Shown in pieces: positions 1 to 8,230 of a DNA stretch of 64,000 nt (the first letter of the stretch is position 1; each line of letters starts with the position of its first letter). This DNA comes from Streptomyces sp. ISL-43 (GTDB taxonomy: Bacteria > Actinomycetota > Actinomycetes > Streptomycetales > Streptomycetaceae), in NCBI RefSeq assembly GCF_018614195.1, contig NZ_JAGGOT010000034.1:147154-211153 (forward strand). The letters are read 5' to 3'. The translations under genes were made by a program, and so were the position numbers. The notes below the pieces were generated by a model. The model had not been told where the DNA came from, did not search any database, and worked only from the letters and a program-made list of their open reading frames with translations.

Positions 1-447
1 CCACCAGCCGTAACCGCTGTACCGGGACATCGTGTCGACGAACCCGTACGAGGCGTCGAGCAGCCGGGGCGGGCAGGTGGGGACCAGGGCGAAGCCGATG
101 AGCCCGAGCAGGGTGGACATCATCAGCCAGGTCCGGGCGAATCGATACTGCTGCGGGCGCCGCCGGTAGAGCCAGACCAGCACGGCCGGCGTGACGAGGT
201 AGTGCAGGGAGGCGTAGACGAAGTCGGCGGGTATGCCGAGCACCCCGTGGTGGGTGAAGATCCGGTTGAGCGGCCGCTCGAAGTCGAGCCGCAGCAGCTC
301 CTCCAGCCGCAGGATCGCCAGCCCGTGGTCGACGGCGAGTTGTACGTCGCCCCGAGCGAGGAGTCTGCCGCCCGAGTACGCGCCGTAGACGAGTCCCAGG
401 AGCAGCAGTTCTGCCCACCAACGAGGGGGCTGCCGCCGATTAGTCAT
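1..447 (-). CDS. PAP2-family membrane protein, C-terminus outside window
   Basis: Leftward gene starting MTNRRQPPRWWAELLLLG; 149 codons are visible and the reading frame is still open at base 1. It has an N-terminal hydrophobic helix, a charged stretch (LRLEELLRLDFERPLNR), and further membrane segments around YASLHYLVTPAVLVWLY and LMMSTLLGLIGFALV. This pattern is typical of Streptomyces phosphatase PAP2 / inositolphosphorylceramide-synthase-like proteins, which handle lipid phosphates in the membrane. The catalytic histidine motifs would lie beyond the window, so activity cannot be checked. No strong ribosome binding site precedes the ATG. Confidence 0.75.
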   Translation of the reverse strand, partial: MTNRRQPPRWWAELLLLGLVYGAYSGGRLLARGDVQLAVDHGLAILRLEELLRLDFERPLNRIFTHHGVLGIPADFVYASLHYLVTPAVLVWLYRRRPQQYRFARTWLMMSTLLGLIGFALVPTCPPRLLDASYGFVDTMSRYSGYGWW

Positions 448-599
448 ACGGCGTAGGACGTGTGTGAACTGGCGTAGGTTGCGCGCCGTTCATGTGATGG
501 ATGATGGACGGACGACGGAATCCCCGCAAAGCCGTGCGAATGGTTCCGCCGGTGCCGCCCCTGTTTCGCTCTTCAGCCCTCTCGACCGGGAGAACTCAT

Positions 600-1196
600 A
601 TGGCCCCCCGCATCCTCTTGGCCCGTCACGGCCAGACGGCGTGGTCCCAGCTCGGCAAGCACACCGGACGCACGGACGTGCCCCTGCTGGAGGAGGGGAA
701 GCGGGGCGCGAAACTGCTCGGCGAGCGCCTCGGCCGCGACCCGTGGGCGAGCCTGCGCGGCCTTGAGGTGCGCACCAGCCCGCTGGTGCGAGCGAGCGAG
801 AGCTGCGACCTGGCGGGCTTCGGCATCCAGGCCGAGCCGTGGGACGTGCTGATGGAGTGGGACTACGGCGACTACGAGGGCATGACCCCGGCCGAGATCC
901 AGGCGATCCGGCCCGGCTGGCTGATCTGGCGCGACGGGGTCCCGGGCGGCGAGTCCGTCGCGGACGTCTCGGCCCGCGCGGACGAGGTCGTCACCTGGGC
1001 CCGTTCGGCCGAGCGCGACGTCCTGGTCTTCGCCCACGGCCACATCCTGCGGACGCTGGCCGCCCGCTGGCTCGGCTTCGACGCCTCCTTCGGGGCCCGC
1101 ATCCGCCTCGACCCGACCTCCCTGTCGGTCCTGGGCTGGGCGTACGGGGACCCCGCGCTGGAGCGCTGGAACGACACGGGCCACCTGGACGCGTAG
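600..1196 (+). CDS. Histidine phosphatase family protein
   Basis: A 198-residue phosphoglycerate-mutase-like phosphatase. The family signature LARHGQT is near the N-terminus and supplies the phospho-accepting His; the second catalytic His is in VFAHGHILR, and the central acidic residue lies in the EWDYGDYEGMT segment, whose wording is typical of the actinobacterial clade. The ATG at 600 is preceded by GGGAG at 588-592, so it is preferred over the longer frame opening at 501. Substrate is unknown (phosphosugar, nucleotide or phosphoprotein are all possible). It converges on the next gene across a strong terminator. Confidence 0.85.
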   Translation: MAPRILLARHGQTAWSQLGKHTGRTDVPLLEEGKRGAKLLGERLGRDPWASLRGLEVRTSPLVRASESCDLAGFGIQAEPWDVLMEWDYGDYEGMTPAEIQAIRPGWLIWRDGVPGGESVADVSARADEVVTWARSAERDVLVFAHGHILRTLAARWLGFDASFGARIRLDPTSLSVLGWAYGDPALERWNDTGHLDA

Positions 1197-1200
1197 GCCG

Positions 1201-1251
1201 CAGGCCCGGTCGTCGAAGTGGCGCCCGGCTCCACTTCGACGACCGGGCCTG
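1201..1251. terminator. Bidirectional terminator between convergent genes
   Basis: A perfect inverted repeat with 21-bp arms (1201-1221 and 1231-1251) and a 9-nt loop, beginning CAGGCCCGGTCGTC. It lies between the 3' ends of the histidine phosphatase and the leftward regulator. There is no long T-tract, as is common in Streptomyces. Confidence 0.85.
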
Positions 1252-1286
1252 GCCGACCGGACGGGGCCGCCGGGGCCTGTGGCGGG

Positions 1287-2627
1287 TCAGGCCGGCGCGT
1301 GGCGGGTCAGGAACGCGCCCACGCGCGGGGAGCGCTGGTGCGGGACCAGGGTGCGGGCCGTCGCCGCCAGCATGGACTGGATGCGCGTCGACTGGACCTC
1401 GGCCAGCAGGTCCAGCACCCGGCCGCCGGCCCAGGCCGCCTCGTCGGGGGCGCCCGCGTGAGCCAGGTCGTCGGCCAGCTCGGCGGTGTACAGGGCGACG
1501 TTGCGGGCGAAGTGCGGATCCTGGAGGTCCGCCGCCCTGCGGGCGTGCCGGGCCGCGCGGGCGTGCTCGCCGAGCGCCGCCCAGCAGCGGGACTCCAGGT
1601 ACTCCAGCTCGGCCTCGCCGAAGAAGGACATCCACTCGGGGTCCGCTCCCGCCGGGCCGCGCGAGAACTCCGTGTGGGCCCGGGTCAGCGCCTCTTCACA
1701 CGCCTTGCGGTCCGCGAGCCCCGCCCAGCCCCCGGCCTCCCGCAGGGCCAGCAGGGACAGCAGCCGCGGGGAACCGAGGGCGCGGGCGGCGCGGCGGCCC
1801 GCCTGGGCCGCCCGTACCGACTCGCGGGAGCGCCCGCAGTCCCGGGCGAGGAACGCCATGTTGCTGAAGGCGTGGGCCTCCAGCCCGGCGTCCCCCGAGA
1901 CCCGGGCCGTCGCGAGTGCCTCCGCGTAGTGCGAGCGGGCGTCGTCGAAGCGGCCCGAGTCGTGTGCGAGCCAGCCCACCGAGATGGCCAGCTCGCCCGC
2001 GCCCGCGTGCAGCCGGTCCTCGGTGGACTGCCGGGTCGCCCCCGCGTCGAGCAACGCGTAGGCGGTGCGCAGGGGTTCCGCGGCCCGCCTGTACAGGGCG
2101 TCCGCCCCGTGCCGGTCGTCCAGCAGCCGGATCTGGCGTACGGCGTCCTCGACGGCGGCCGCCTCGGACTCGCCGGCACGGGAGGGGAGCCGGCGGGTGT
2201 CGCCGAGCAGGGTGAGGCTGAGCGTCGCGGCCGCCACGGTCGCGGAGCCGCCCGCCATGAACGCGCGACGCAGCACGTCGCTCTCCTTGGAACGCGAAGG
2301 GGAACCTGGGCTGGGGTGCCTGGTGAAGGGGGAGAAGGGCGAGGCCTGTTCGCGCTGCGCCAGCCGGCCGCGGACGCTCTCGCGCGGGGAGAAACCGAGG
2401 TCGGCCAGGGTGCGGCCGGGGAACATGTGGAGGAAGACCCGCTCGTAGGCGTAGTTGGGGCAGCGGATCTCGCCGGACTCGACCCGGCCGATGTAACGGG
2501 CGTCGCAGGAAACCGTTTCTCCGATTTCCTTCGCCGCCCTGCGCACCATCGCGGCGAACTCGGCCGGGGAGTGCTGACCGCGCAGCCGCCGGAAGGGGGA
2601 ATTGGGCGAGTGGGGGGACGCCGCCAT
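1287..2627 (-). CDS. HTH regulator with long TPR-like C-terminal domain
   Basis: A 446-residue leftward protein. The N-terminal ~85 residues form an atypical helix-turn-helix domain (EFAAMVRRAAKEIGETVSCD, RYIGRVESGEIRCPNYAYERVFLHMF). A Pro/Ser-rich linker and a hydrophobic patch (GGSATVAAATLSLTLLG, about residues 115-131) follow. The remainder is alanine-rich helical repeats (EALATARVSGDAGLEAHAF and similar) resembling the TPR domains of many Streptomyces XRE-type regulators. The start at 2627 has GAGAGGT upstream; a much longer in-frame extension to 3554 overlaps the divergent gene and is rejected. Target genes are unknown. Confidence 0.75.
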   Translation of the reverse strand: MAASPHSPNSPFRRLRGQHSPAEFAAMVRRAAKEIGETVSCDARYIGRVESGEIRCPNYAYERVFLHMFPGRTLADLGFSPRESVRGRLAQREQASPFSPFTRHPSPGSPSRSKESDVLRRAFMAGGSATVAAATLSLTLLGDTRRLPSRAGESEAAAVEDAVRQIRLLDDRHGADALYRRAAEPLRTAYALLDAGATRQSTEDRLHAGAGELAISVGWLAHDSGRFDDARSHYAEALATARVSGDAGLEAHAFSNMAFLARDCGRSRESVRAAQAGRRAARALGSPRLLSLLALREAGGWAGLADRKACEEALTRAHTEFSRGPAGADPEWMSFFGEAELEYLESRCWAALGEHARAARHARRAADLQDPHFARNVALYTAELADDLAHAGAPDEAAWAGGRVLDLLAEVQSTRIQSMLAATARTLVPHQRSPRVGAFLTRHAPA

Positions 2628-2970
2628 GGACGTGACCTCTCTGGGGCAAGGGACGCGCTGCCGGTGACTGTGTGGCCCTGTGGCCGTGTCGCGGTGGAGC
2701 GGTGTGGCCGTGGAGCGGTGCGGTGGGGGTGCGACGGGGTGTCCGGCGGGCATGAACGTACCGCCAGCGGCAGCGGGTTGACCCGGTGTTTGGCTACAAA
2801 ACGGATATCTCACCCACGATCCGCCATGAACTGCCATCCTTTGCAGCGTCTTGCCGCCGCACCTGTTGACGTTCCCGTGCGTTGAACCCATGCGGAGTGG
2901 GAGGAGGCTTCCTGGCTTCCCGTGTCCACTCCCGCGAGGCTCGTACGCGGATCGAGGAGGGGTTCCCTTG
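2628..2970. other. Divergent intergenic region, 343 bp
   Basis: It separates the leftward regulator from the rightward gene at 2971 and must hold both promoters. Visible content: short direct repeats of GTGTGGCC-type sequence around 2670-2720 and a less GC-rich stretch around 2785-2830 (tttggctacaaaacgg) that is the likely promoter area. No convincing gene was seen. Confidence 0.4.
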
Positions 2971-3435
2971 GTGGAGGGCGGCATGGAGAGCACTGGAACG
3001 AGCACCGCGCCCGAGCCCGGCGCGTCCCTGATCACCGGCACCCCCCCGATCACCGGCACCCCCCTGATCGCCGGCGCCCCGGACCTGGTCACCGTGCCCA
3101 CCCGGCAGGGGCTGGAGGCCGTCGACATCATCCGCCGGGCCGCCGGCCAGGCCAGCCAGGCGGGCGGCGTCGGCCCGGTCCTGCACGACGGCTCCGGCAG
3201 CACCCTCGGCTTCCTCGTCCCGCCCGGCACCGCCGACGCCTGGGACCTCCCGGGCAGCGCCTGCACCCAGACCAACGGGCGCGGCATGCGCTTCGGCGAC
3301 ACCTCGCCCGCCGCGGGCGCCACCGGCTGGCTGCTGCCGCCCGAGGCCGTCGGGCCGGTCACGGATCCGGAGGTGCTGCGCGCGGCGCTCGGCGAGGCGG
3401 CCCGGCTGATCGAGGCCGCGGACAACTGTTGCTGA
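2971..3435 (+). CDS. Hypothetical protein with ITGTP repeats
   Basis: A 154-residue protein from a GTG start preceded by GAGGAGG at 2955-2961 (an in-frame ATG at 2983 is the alternative). Near the N-terminus three consecutive copies of an ITGTP-like unit (LITGTPP, ITGTPL, IAGAP) come from a 21-bp tandem repeat around 3028-3080. The middle, TRQGLEAVDIIRRAAGQAS, may be helical; the C-terminus ends EAADNCC. No signal peptide or membrane segment is seen. I do not recognise a function; it looks like a conserved Streptomyces protein of unknown role. Confidence 0.65.
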   Translation: MEGGMESTGTSTAPEPGASLITGTPPITGTPLIAGAPDLVTVPTRQGLEAVDIIRRAAGQASQAGGVGPVLHDGSGSTLGFLVPPGTADAWDLPGSACTQTNGRGMRFGDTSPAAGATGWLLPPEAVGPVTDPEVLRAALGEAARLIEAADNCC

Positions 3436-3457
3436 CTCCCTCCATGCCCTGACCAGC

Positions 3458-3470
3458 CATAATGGGGGCG
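3458..3470 (+). promoter_or_regulatory. Candidate leaderless promoter
   Basis: A -10-like CATAAT at 3458-3463 ends six bases before the GTG start at 3470, and no ribosome binding site separates them, which suggests a leaderless transcript. The -35 region is not obvious. Confidence 0.35.
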
Positions 3471-4342
3471 TGGCAGGCAAGGGCAAGGACAAGCGGCGCG
3501 GGCGCGACACCTCCGAGGCGGTCGTCGGGCAGGTGGACGGCGGCCAGGCCTCACTGGAGCCCGACCGGGAGCGGTCCCGCGCCTGGACCCTGCTGATCGA
3601 CGGGGCCCCGCAGTCGCACGTGGACCTGGACGACCCCGGATACCTGGACTTCTCCTACCAGCGCCGGATCGGCCACCTGATCGACCTCGTCGCCCCCGCC
3701 CGCCAGCCCCTGAACGTGCTCCACCTCGGCGGCGGCGCCTTCACCCTCGCGCGCTACACGGCCGCCGCCCGCCCCCGCTCGACGCAGCAGATCGTGGAGA
3801 TCGACGCCGGACTCGTCGCCTTCGTACGGGAACACCTGCCGCTGGACCCGCAGGCGCGGGTCCGGGTCCGGGCGGTCGACGCCCGGGCCGGGCTGGCCAA
3901 GATTCCCGACGGCTGGGCCGACCTGGTGATCGCGGACGTGTTCAGCGGCGCCCGCACTCCCGCGCACCTGACGAGCGCCGAGTTCCTGGACGACGTACGC
4001 CGGGCCCTGGCGCCGGGCGGCTGGTACGTGGCGAACCTCGCGGACGGTCCGCCCCTCACCCACCTGCGGGGCCAGATCGCGACGACCGCGTCCCGGTTCG
4101 CGGAGCTGGCGCTGGCAGCCGACCCGGTGGTGTGGCGGGGCAAACGATTCGGCAACGCCGTCCTGGTGGCCGCCGACCGCGAGCTCCCGCTCGCCGAGTT
4201 CACCCGCCGCGTCGCGAGCGACCCCCACCCCGGCCGGGTCGAACACGGCCGCGCCCTCACCGACTTCGCGGGCGGCGCGGCCCCCGTCGCGGACGCCTCG
4301 GCGGTGGCCTCGCCCGAGCCCCCGCCGTCGGCCTTCCGCTAA
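3470..4342 (+). CDS. Spermidine-synthase-like methyltransferase-fold protein
   Basis: A 290-residue protein from a GTG start. It has a Rossmann-type SAM/dcSAM-binding core: VLHLGGGAFTLARY is the glycine loop, QIVEIDAGLVAFVREHLPL the acidic end of strand 2, DARAGLAKI and DLVIADVFSGARTPAHL the later strands. This is the layout of the spermidine/spermine synthase fold. Actinobacterial members often lack proven polyamine activity, so the substrate is uncertain. The N-terminus is Lys/Arg-rich (GKGKDKRRGRD) and the C-terminus is Ala/Pro-rich and probably disordered. Confidence 0.75.
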   Translation: MAGKGKDKRRGRDTSEAVVGQVDGGQASLEPDRERSRAWTLLIDGAPQSHVDLDDPGYLDFSYQRRIGHLIDLVAPARQPLNVLHLGGGAFTLARYTAAARPRSTQQIVEIDAGLVAFVREHLPLDPQARVRVRAVDARAGLAKIPDGWADLVIADVFSGARTPAHLTSAEFLDDVRRALAPGGWYVANLADGPPLTHLRGQIATTASRFAELALAADPVVWRGKRFGNAVLVAADRELPLAEFTRRVASDPHPGRVEHGRALTDFAGGAAPVADASAVASPEPPPSAFR

Positions 4343-4372
4343 GGGCTTTCGGATCCTGCCGGGCTCCCCGTG

Positions 4373-4897
4373 CTACGGGTCGACGATCTCCACCAGCGGC
4401 GGATGGTCGTGCCACGTGCAGAACACCGACACCTCCCGGCCGTCGCGGGTGAAGGTGACGCGGATCCAGAACTCCGTCTTCCACACCTGCATCCGCCAGC
4501 CGGCCGCGGGGGTCGCCGAGACCAGCTCGCCCGAGGAACCGCCGAGGCCGAAGACGACCCGCCCGCCGGAGACGCTGTACGCCTTCACGTCCCCGCTCGC
4601 GCCGCCCTGTCCCTCCGGCGGCGCTACGGGCGCCTGCCGCGAGGGCGGCGCCGCCGGCTTGGCGGACGAGGCGGACGCCGAGGGGGACGCCGAGGGGGAG
4701 GGCGAGGAGGACGGGGACGGCTCCGGGGGCTGCGCCTGGTGCGTCGAGGAGGAGAGCGGCCGCGTGGCCAGCGGCACCGCGAGCGGGGGATCGTAGGCCG
4801 TGCCGGACATCACCGTGTGCACGCCCCACCACGACAGCGACACCGCTGCCCCGGTCGCAAGGGTCCACGCCCCCGCATGTACTAGTCCTCGTCGCAT
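4373..4897 (-). CDS. Exported or membrane-anchored Pro/Ser-rich protein
   Basis: A 174-residue leftward protein. MRRGLVHAGAWTLATGAAVSL is a signal peptide or uncleaved anchor. A Ser/Pro/Ala linker with an SPSPSASPSASASS-type run spans about residues 50-95. The compact C-terminal domain (VKAYSVSGGRVVFGLGGSSG to CTWHDHPPLVEIVDP) is probably extracytoplasmic. It is divergent from the response regulator at 4977, so it may be a target or accessory of that system; this is inference from position only. Confidence 0.7.
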   Translation of the reverse strand: MRRGLVHAGAWTLATGAAVSLSWWGVHTVMSGTAYDPPLAVPLATRPLSSSTHQAQPPEPSPSSSPSPSASPSASASSAKPAAPPSRQAPVAPPEGQGGASGDVKAYSVSGGRVVFGLGGSSGELVSATPAAGWRMQVWKTEFWIRVTFTRDGREVSVFCTWHDHPPLVEIVDP

Positions 4898-4963
4898 CGG
4901 GGGACATACTGCCCCACCCGTCCCAGGCCTGGCCCGGCACCCTCGGGCATCCCCCGAATGGGC

Positions 4964-4976
4964 TACGGTGCGGGCC
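4964..4976 (+). promoter_or_regulatory. Leaderless -10 element of the two-component operon
   Basis: TACGGT at 4964-4969 followed by seven bases and then ATG. This is the usual spacing for Streptomyces leaderless transcripts (TANNNT with transcription starting at the ATG). The same TACGGT-N7-ATG arrangement recurs at 7162. Confidence 0.5.
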
Positions 4977-5666
4977 ATGGCAAGTGTGCTCGTGGTCGAG
5001 GACGACCAGTTCGTACGTTCCGCCCTCATCCGGCACCTGACCGAGGCCTCGCACACCGTGCGCAGCGTCGGTACCGCCCTGGAGGCCCTGCGCGAGGTCG
5101 CGCACCACCGCTTCGACCTGGTCATCCTCGACCTCGGATTGCCCGACCTGGACGGGGCCGAGGCGCTCAAGATGCTGCGCGGCATCACCGATGTGCCCGT
5201 GATCATCGCGACCGCCCGCGACGACGAGGCGGAGATCGTCCGGCTGCTCAACGACGGCGCCGACGACTACCTGACCAAACCTTTCTCCGTGGAGCACCTC
5301 TCCGCCCGGATGGCCGCCGTCCTGCGCCGCGCCCGCTCCGCCGCCGGAGCCGAACCGCCCTCCCGCGTCCTGCGCGTCGGCGGCCTCGCCATCGACCCGC
5401 TGAGGCGCCAGGCCGAGCTGGACGGGGCGGTACTGGACCTCACGCGGCGGGAGTTCGACCTGCTGGCCTTCCTCGCCGGGCGACCGGGCGTGGTCGTGGC
5501 CCGCCGGGAACTGCTCGCCGAGGTCTGGCAGCAGTCCTACGGCGACGACCAGACCATCGACGTCCACCTCTCGTGGCTGCGCCGCAAGCTCGGCGAGACC
5601 GCCGCCAGCCCGCGCTACCTGCACACGCTGCGAGGTGTGGGCGTCAAGCTGGAGCCGCCGCAGTGA
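4977..5666 (+). CDS. OmpR-family response regulator
   Basis: A 229-residue regulator. Receiver domain (1-~115): acidic pocket VVEDD, phospho-acceptor Asp52 in DLVILDLGLPDLDG, switch Thr in IIATARDD and Lys in YLTKPF. The C-terminal winged helix (about 130-227) contains LTRREFDLLAFLAGRPG and the recognition helix TIDVHLSWLRRKLGE. It controls genes on phosphorylation by the kinase encoded immediately downstream, with which it overlaps by four bases. The longer frame from 4800 overlaps the divergent gene and is not used. Confidence 0.93.
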   Translation: MASVLVVEDDQFVRSALIRHLTEASHTVRSVGTALEALREVAHHRFDLVILDLGLPDLDGAEALKMLRGITDVPVIIATARDDEAEIVRLLNDGADDYLTKPFSVEHLSARMAAVLRRARSAAGAEPPSRVLRVGGLAIDPLRRQAELDGAVLDLTRREFDLLAFLAGRPGVVVARRELLAEVWQQSYGDDQTIDVHLSWLRRKLGETAASPRYLHTLRGVGVKLEPPQ

Positions 5667-7042
5667 GGTGGGCGCTGGTCAAGGTGTGCCTCGCGGTCAC
5701 CGTGATGGTGGTCGTGGCCTTCGCCGTACCGCTGGGGCTGGTCGTCCAGGAGATGGCCAGCGACCGGGCGTTCTCCAACGCCGAACGGCAGGCCGCCACC
5801 ATCGGGCCGACGCTGTCCATCACCACCGACCCGACGCAGCTGCGCAAGGCGGTGGAGTCCACGCAGATGGGCGCGGCGCGGCGGATGGCCGTGCACATCC
5901 CGGCCATGGGCGACAGCCCGAACGTGGACATCGGCGACGGCTGGGCCGGCGAGCACGCCGTCGCCGAGACCCGGCGGATCGGGCGGGCGGCCACGGCCCC
6001 GGTGGCGGGCGGTGGCTCCGCGCTGCTCCAGCCCATCGCGCTCGGCTCCGGGGACATCGCGGTGGTGGAGATCCTCGTCCCCGAGAACGAGGTCAGCAAT
6101 GGGGTCGCCACCGCCTGGGTGGTCCTCGCCGGCGTCGGCCTCGCGCTGATCGTGGGCTCGGTGGCGGTCGCGGACCGGCTCGGCGCCCGCCTGGTGCGGC
6201 CGGCCGAGCGCCTCGCGGACGCCGCGCACCAGCTGGGCGAGGGGCGGCTCGGGGCGCGGGTCCCGGAGAAAGGGCCGAAGGAACTGCGCTCGGCGGCCGT
6301 CGCGTTCAACGCGATGGCGGACCAGGTGATGGAACTCCTCGCCAACGAGCGGGAGCTGGCCGCCGACCTCTCGCACCGGCTGCGGACGCCGCTGACGGTG
6401 CTGCGGCTCAACGCGGCCTCGCTCGGCGACGGCCCGGCGGCGGAACAGACCCGGGCGGCCGTGGAGCAGCTGGAGCGCGAGGTCGACACGATCATCCGTA
6501 CCGCCCGCGAGCAGCGCGCGCCCGCCTCGGCCACGGGCGGCGCCGGCGCCGGCTGCGACGCCTCCGAGGTGATCCGCGACCGGATGGACTTCTGGTCGGC
6601 GCTGGCGGAGGACGAGGGGCGCGAGGTCCGGCTCGCGGGGGTCGACCGCACGGTACGGATCCCCGTGGCCCGGCCCGAGCTCGCCGCCGCGCTGGACGCC
6701 ATGCTCGGCAATGTCTTCCGGCACACCCCGGAGGGCACTCCCTTCGCGGTGGACGTCCACGACGCCGGGGACGCGGTCATCGTGCTCGTCTCGGACGCGG
6801 GAGGCGGCATCGCCGATCCCGACGCGGCCCTGCGGCGCGGCAACGACGGCGGCCGTGACGGTTCGACGGGCCTCGGCCTGGACATCGTGCGGCGCGTCGC
6901 GGAATCCACGGGCGGAGACGTGCGGCTCGGGCGTTCGGTGCTCGGCGGCACCGAGGTGCGGGTGTGGATCTCCCTGGACGGCCGGTGGCGGGGCGATGCG
7001 GCCCGCGCCGGGCGCGGCCGGCGCAAGCGGCGGGGCAACTGA
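5663..7042 (+). CDS. Sensor histidine kinase
   Basis: A 459-residue partner kinase starting at GTG 5663, in a GTGA overlap with the response-regulator stop. TM1 is about residues 4-28 and TM2 about 150-170, enclosing an extracytoplasmic sensor of about 120 residues. HAMP (DRLGARLVRPAERLADAA) follows. The phospho-accepting His is about position 238 in DLSHRLRTPLTVL. The ATPase has an N box near 350 (NVFRHTPEG), G1 DAGGGIAD and G2 GSTGLGLDIVRRV. The signal is unknown. The C-terminal tail is very basic (RRKRRGN). Confidence 0.92.
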   Translation: MRWALVKVCLAVTVMVVVAFAVPLGLVVQEMASDRAFSNAERQAATIGPTLSITTDPTQLRKAVESTQMGAARRMAVHIPAMGDSPNVDIGDGWAGEHAVAETRRIGRAATAPVAGGGSALLQPIALGSGDIAVVEILVPENEVSNGVATAWVVLAGVGLALIVGSVAVADRLGARLVRPAERLADAAHQLGEGRLGARVPEKGPKELRSAAVAFNAMADQVMELLANERELAADLSHRLRTPLTVLRLNAASLGDGPAAEQTRAAVEQLEREVDTIIRTAREQRAPASATGGAGAGCDASEVIRDRMDFWSALAEDEGREVRLAGVDRTVRIPVARPELAAALDAMLGNVFRHTPEGTPFAVDVHDAGDAVIVLVSDAGGGIADPDAALRRGNDGGRDGSTGLGLDIVRRVAESTGGDVRLGRSVLGGTEVRVWISLDGRWRGDAARAGRGRRKRRGN

Positions 7043-7105
7043 CCGCGCAAGCCCGGGGCGGGCGGGGCAACCGTCGCCCCCTCGGCGCGAACGGCGGGGC
7101 AACCG
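7029..7105 (+). repeat. Three 13-bp direct repeats at an exact 32-bp period
   Basis: GGCGGGGCAACYG occurs at 7029-7041, 7061-7073 and 7093-7105, each start 32 bp after the last. The first copy overlaps the kinase stop codon; the others are intergenic, upstream of the leaderless promoter at 7162. The intervening bases are unlike each other. Confidence 0.7.
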
Positions 7106-7161
7106 ATGTAACCCGGCGGCCGCGGGGGGCGCGCCGCGCGCCCGGTATGTCCCTATGTCGA

Positions 7162-7174
7162 TACGGTCCGCGCC
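7162..7174 (+). promoter_or_regulatory. Leaderless -10 element for DUF5993/dsbB
   Basis: TACGGT at 7162-7167, seven bases, then ATG at 7175, with no ribosome binding site. It is nearly identical to the element before the response regulator. Confidence 0.5.
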
Positions 7175-7339
7175 ATGGACACCCTCATCTTCGGCGGCCT
7201 CCTCGCCTTGCTGATCGCGATGTACCGGGACGCGTCGCGGACGGTCGTGCTCGGCGCCTGGTGGCTCATGCTGCTCGCCGTCATCCTGCTGATGGCGCAC
7301 CACATCACCAGCGGCCTCGCTCTCACCTTGAGCTACTGA
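7175..7339 (+). CDS. DUF5993 family small membrane protein
   Basis: A 54-residue protein, MDTLIFGGLLALLIAMYRD then WWLMLLAVILLMAHHITSG: two membrane helices with little else. The HHITSGL(A/D)L-type ending is characteristic of the DUF5993 family as I remember it. It precedes the DsbB-type gene with only a few bases between, suggesting a shared operon and possibly a partner role in the membrane thiol-oxidation step; that role is inference. Confidence 0.75.
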   Translation: MDTLIFGGLLALLIAMYRDASRTVVLGAWWLMLLAVILLMAHHITSGLALTLSY

Positions 7340-7350
7340 CGGTGGCCGCG

Positions 7351-7962
7351 ATGTCCAGCCTCCTTCCGGAGGCGCAGCTGGAGGGCGGGCTGCTGGGGCG
7401 TGTCCAGTACTGGTTCGCGTGCGTCTTCGCCATCGGCTGGACGGGCGTGGTCTGCGGCGGGCTCTTCTACCAGTTCGGGCTGTGGGAGTACCCGTGCCCG
7501 CTCTGCATCGTGCAGCGGATGTTCATGCTGCTGGCGGCGATGGGGGCCGCGCACATCATCCGCACCGCGCTGGCGCGGGGGGCGGTCGCCGGCCGCGACT
7601 ACATGATGGGCTGGGGCCTGTCCCTCGTCGCGGTGATCGCGGGCTCCTTCGCGTCGTGGCGGCAGACGATGCTGCACATCCTGCCGGGCGACAAGGGGTT
7701 CGGGAGCGAGGTGTTCGGCCTGCACCTGTACGTATGGGCGTGGATCCTCTTCCAGGCCTCGGTCGTCGCGGTCGGGATCGTCCTGGCCTTCGCCCACGCC
7801 ACGGCGGACCGGGCCATTCCGGCCGAAGGGCCGGGCCCGTACCGCACGGTGGGACTGGCCGCGCTGTGGTTCCTGGGACTGGTGATCGCCGTGAACATCG
7901 TGGCGGTCTTCCTGGAGGAGGGCTTCCACTGGTTCCTGCCGGACGACCCGAGCGCTGGCTAA
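7351..7962 (+). CDS. DsbB-type disulfide bond protein, C-terminus replaced by prophage
   Basis: A four-helix membrane oxidoreductase that would pass electrons from periplasmic-side thiol oxidases to quinone. The catalytic pair is CPLC (Cys49, Cys52) after FGLWEYPCPL. ATG 7351 is used; an in-frame GTG at 7342 is possible. As it stands the protein is 203 residues ending PDDPSAG. Joining the sequence across the att cores restores an ending ARYQFFYDVGILD, giving a native protein of 213 residues. The prophage therefore replaces 13 C-terminal residues by three and leaves all helices and both cysteines, so the lysogen protein may still function. Confidence 0.8.
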   Translation: MSSLLPEAQLEGGLLGRVQYWFACVFAIGWTGVVCGGLFYQFGLWEYPCPLCIVQRMFMLLAAMGAAHIIRTALARGAVAGRDYMMGWGLSLVAVIAGSFASWRQTMLHILPGDKGFGSEVFGLHLYVWAWILFQASVVAVGIVLAFAHATADRAIPAEGPGPYRTVGLAALWFLGLVIAVNIVAVFLEEGFHWFLPDDPSAG

Positions 7963-7971
7963 GCAAGTTAA
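7929..7971 (+). other. attL
   Basis: The left host/prophage junction. Host half: CTGGT at 7929-7933 through the 9-bp core GACGACCCG at 7942-7950. Phage half: seven bases, then GCTAAGCAAGTTAA at 7958-7971, which is the exact inverted copy of the arm at attR. The predicted crossover dinucleotide is GA at 7945-7946. Confidence 0.85.
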
Positions 7972-7972
7972 T

Positions 7973-8230
7973 TCACCCGCAGGGGTGAGGCCTGGCGTCG
8001 GGGCGCGGCAGGTGTTGACTCGTGAGCAGCCCGACCTGTTCGGCGTGGGCGAAGTGGTGCTGAAGCTCGTCGGCGAACTGCTTGCTGACGTGGTCCGGGT
8101 GGACGGCGAGGACCGTGTGGTCGGCCATCTGGATGGGGATCATCGCGCGCCCGTCGGGCACGAGGGGGCTGATGACCACCTGTACTTGCTGTGCACGCGG
8201 GCGCTCCCGCGCCTTGTCACTGTCAGCCAT
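7973..8230 (-). CDS. Small hypothetical prophage protein at attL
   Basis: An 85-residue protein starting MADSDKARERPRAQQVQVVISP, with AAGGGGGG before the ATG. Its stop codon lies two bases inside the attL arm, so it is the outermost prophage gene. A hydrophobic strand (PDGRAMIPIQMADHTVLAV) suggests a compact beta-rich fold; the C-terminus is His/Pro-rich. Function unknown. Its position next to attL makes a role in integration or excision control conceivable but unsupported. Confidence 0.6.
   Translation of the reverse strand: MADSDKARERPRAQQVQVVISPLVPDGRAMIPIQMADHTVLAVHPDHVSKQFADELQHHFAHAEQVGLLTSQHLPRPDARPHPCG

Noticed and set aside
1287..3554. A 755-residue version of the leftward regulator
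   Set aside because: The extension beyond 2627 overlaps the divergent gene and lacks domain character; 2627 has a ribosome binding site.
4800..4976. N-terminal extension of the response regulator
   Set aside because: It would overlap the divergent gene's promoter; the ATG at 4977 has a clean leaderless promoter and begins the receiver fold properly.
7029..7105. Possible CRISPR array from 32-bp-spaced repeats
   Set aside because: Only three 13-bp units, not palindromic, with the first inside a gene's end; no cas genes anywhere.
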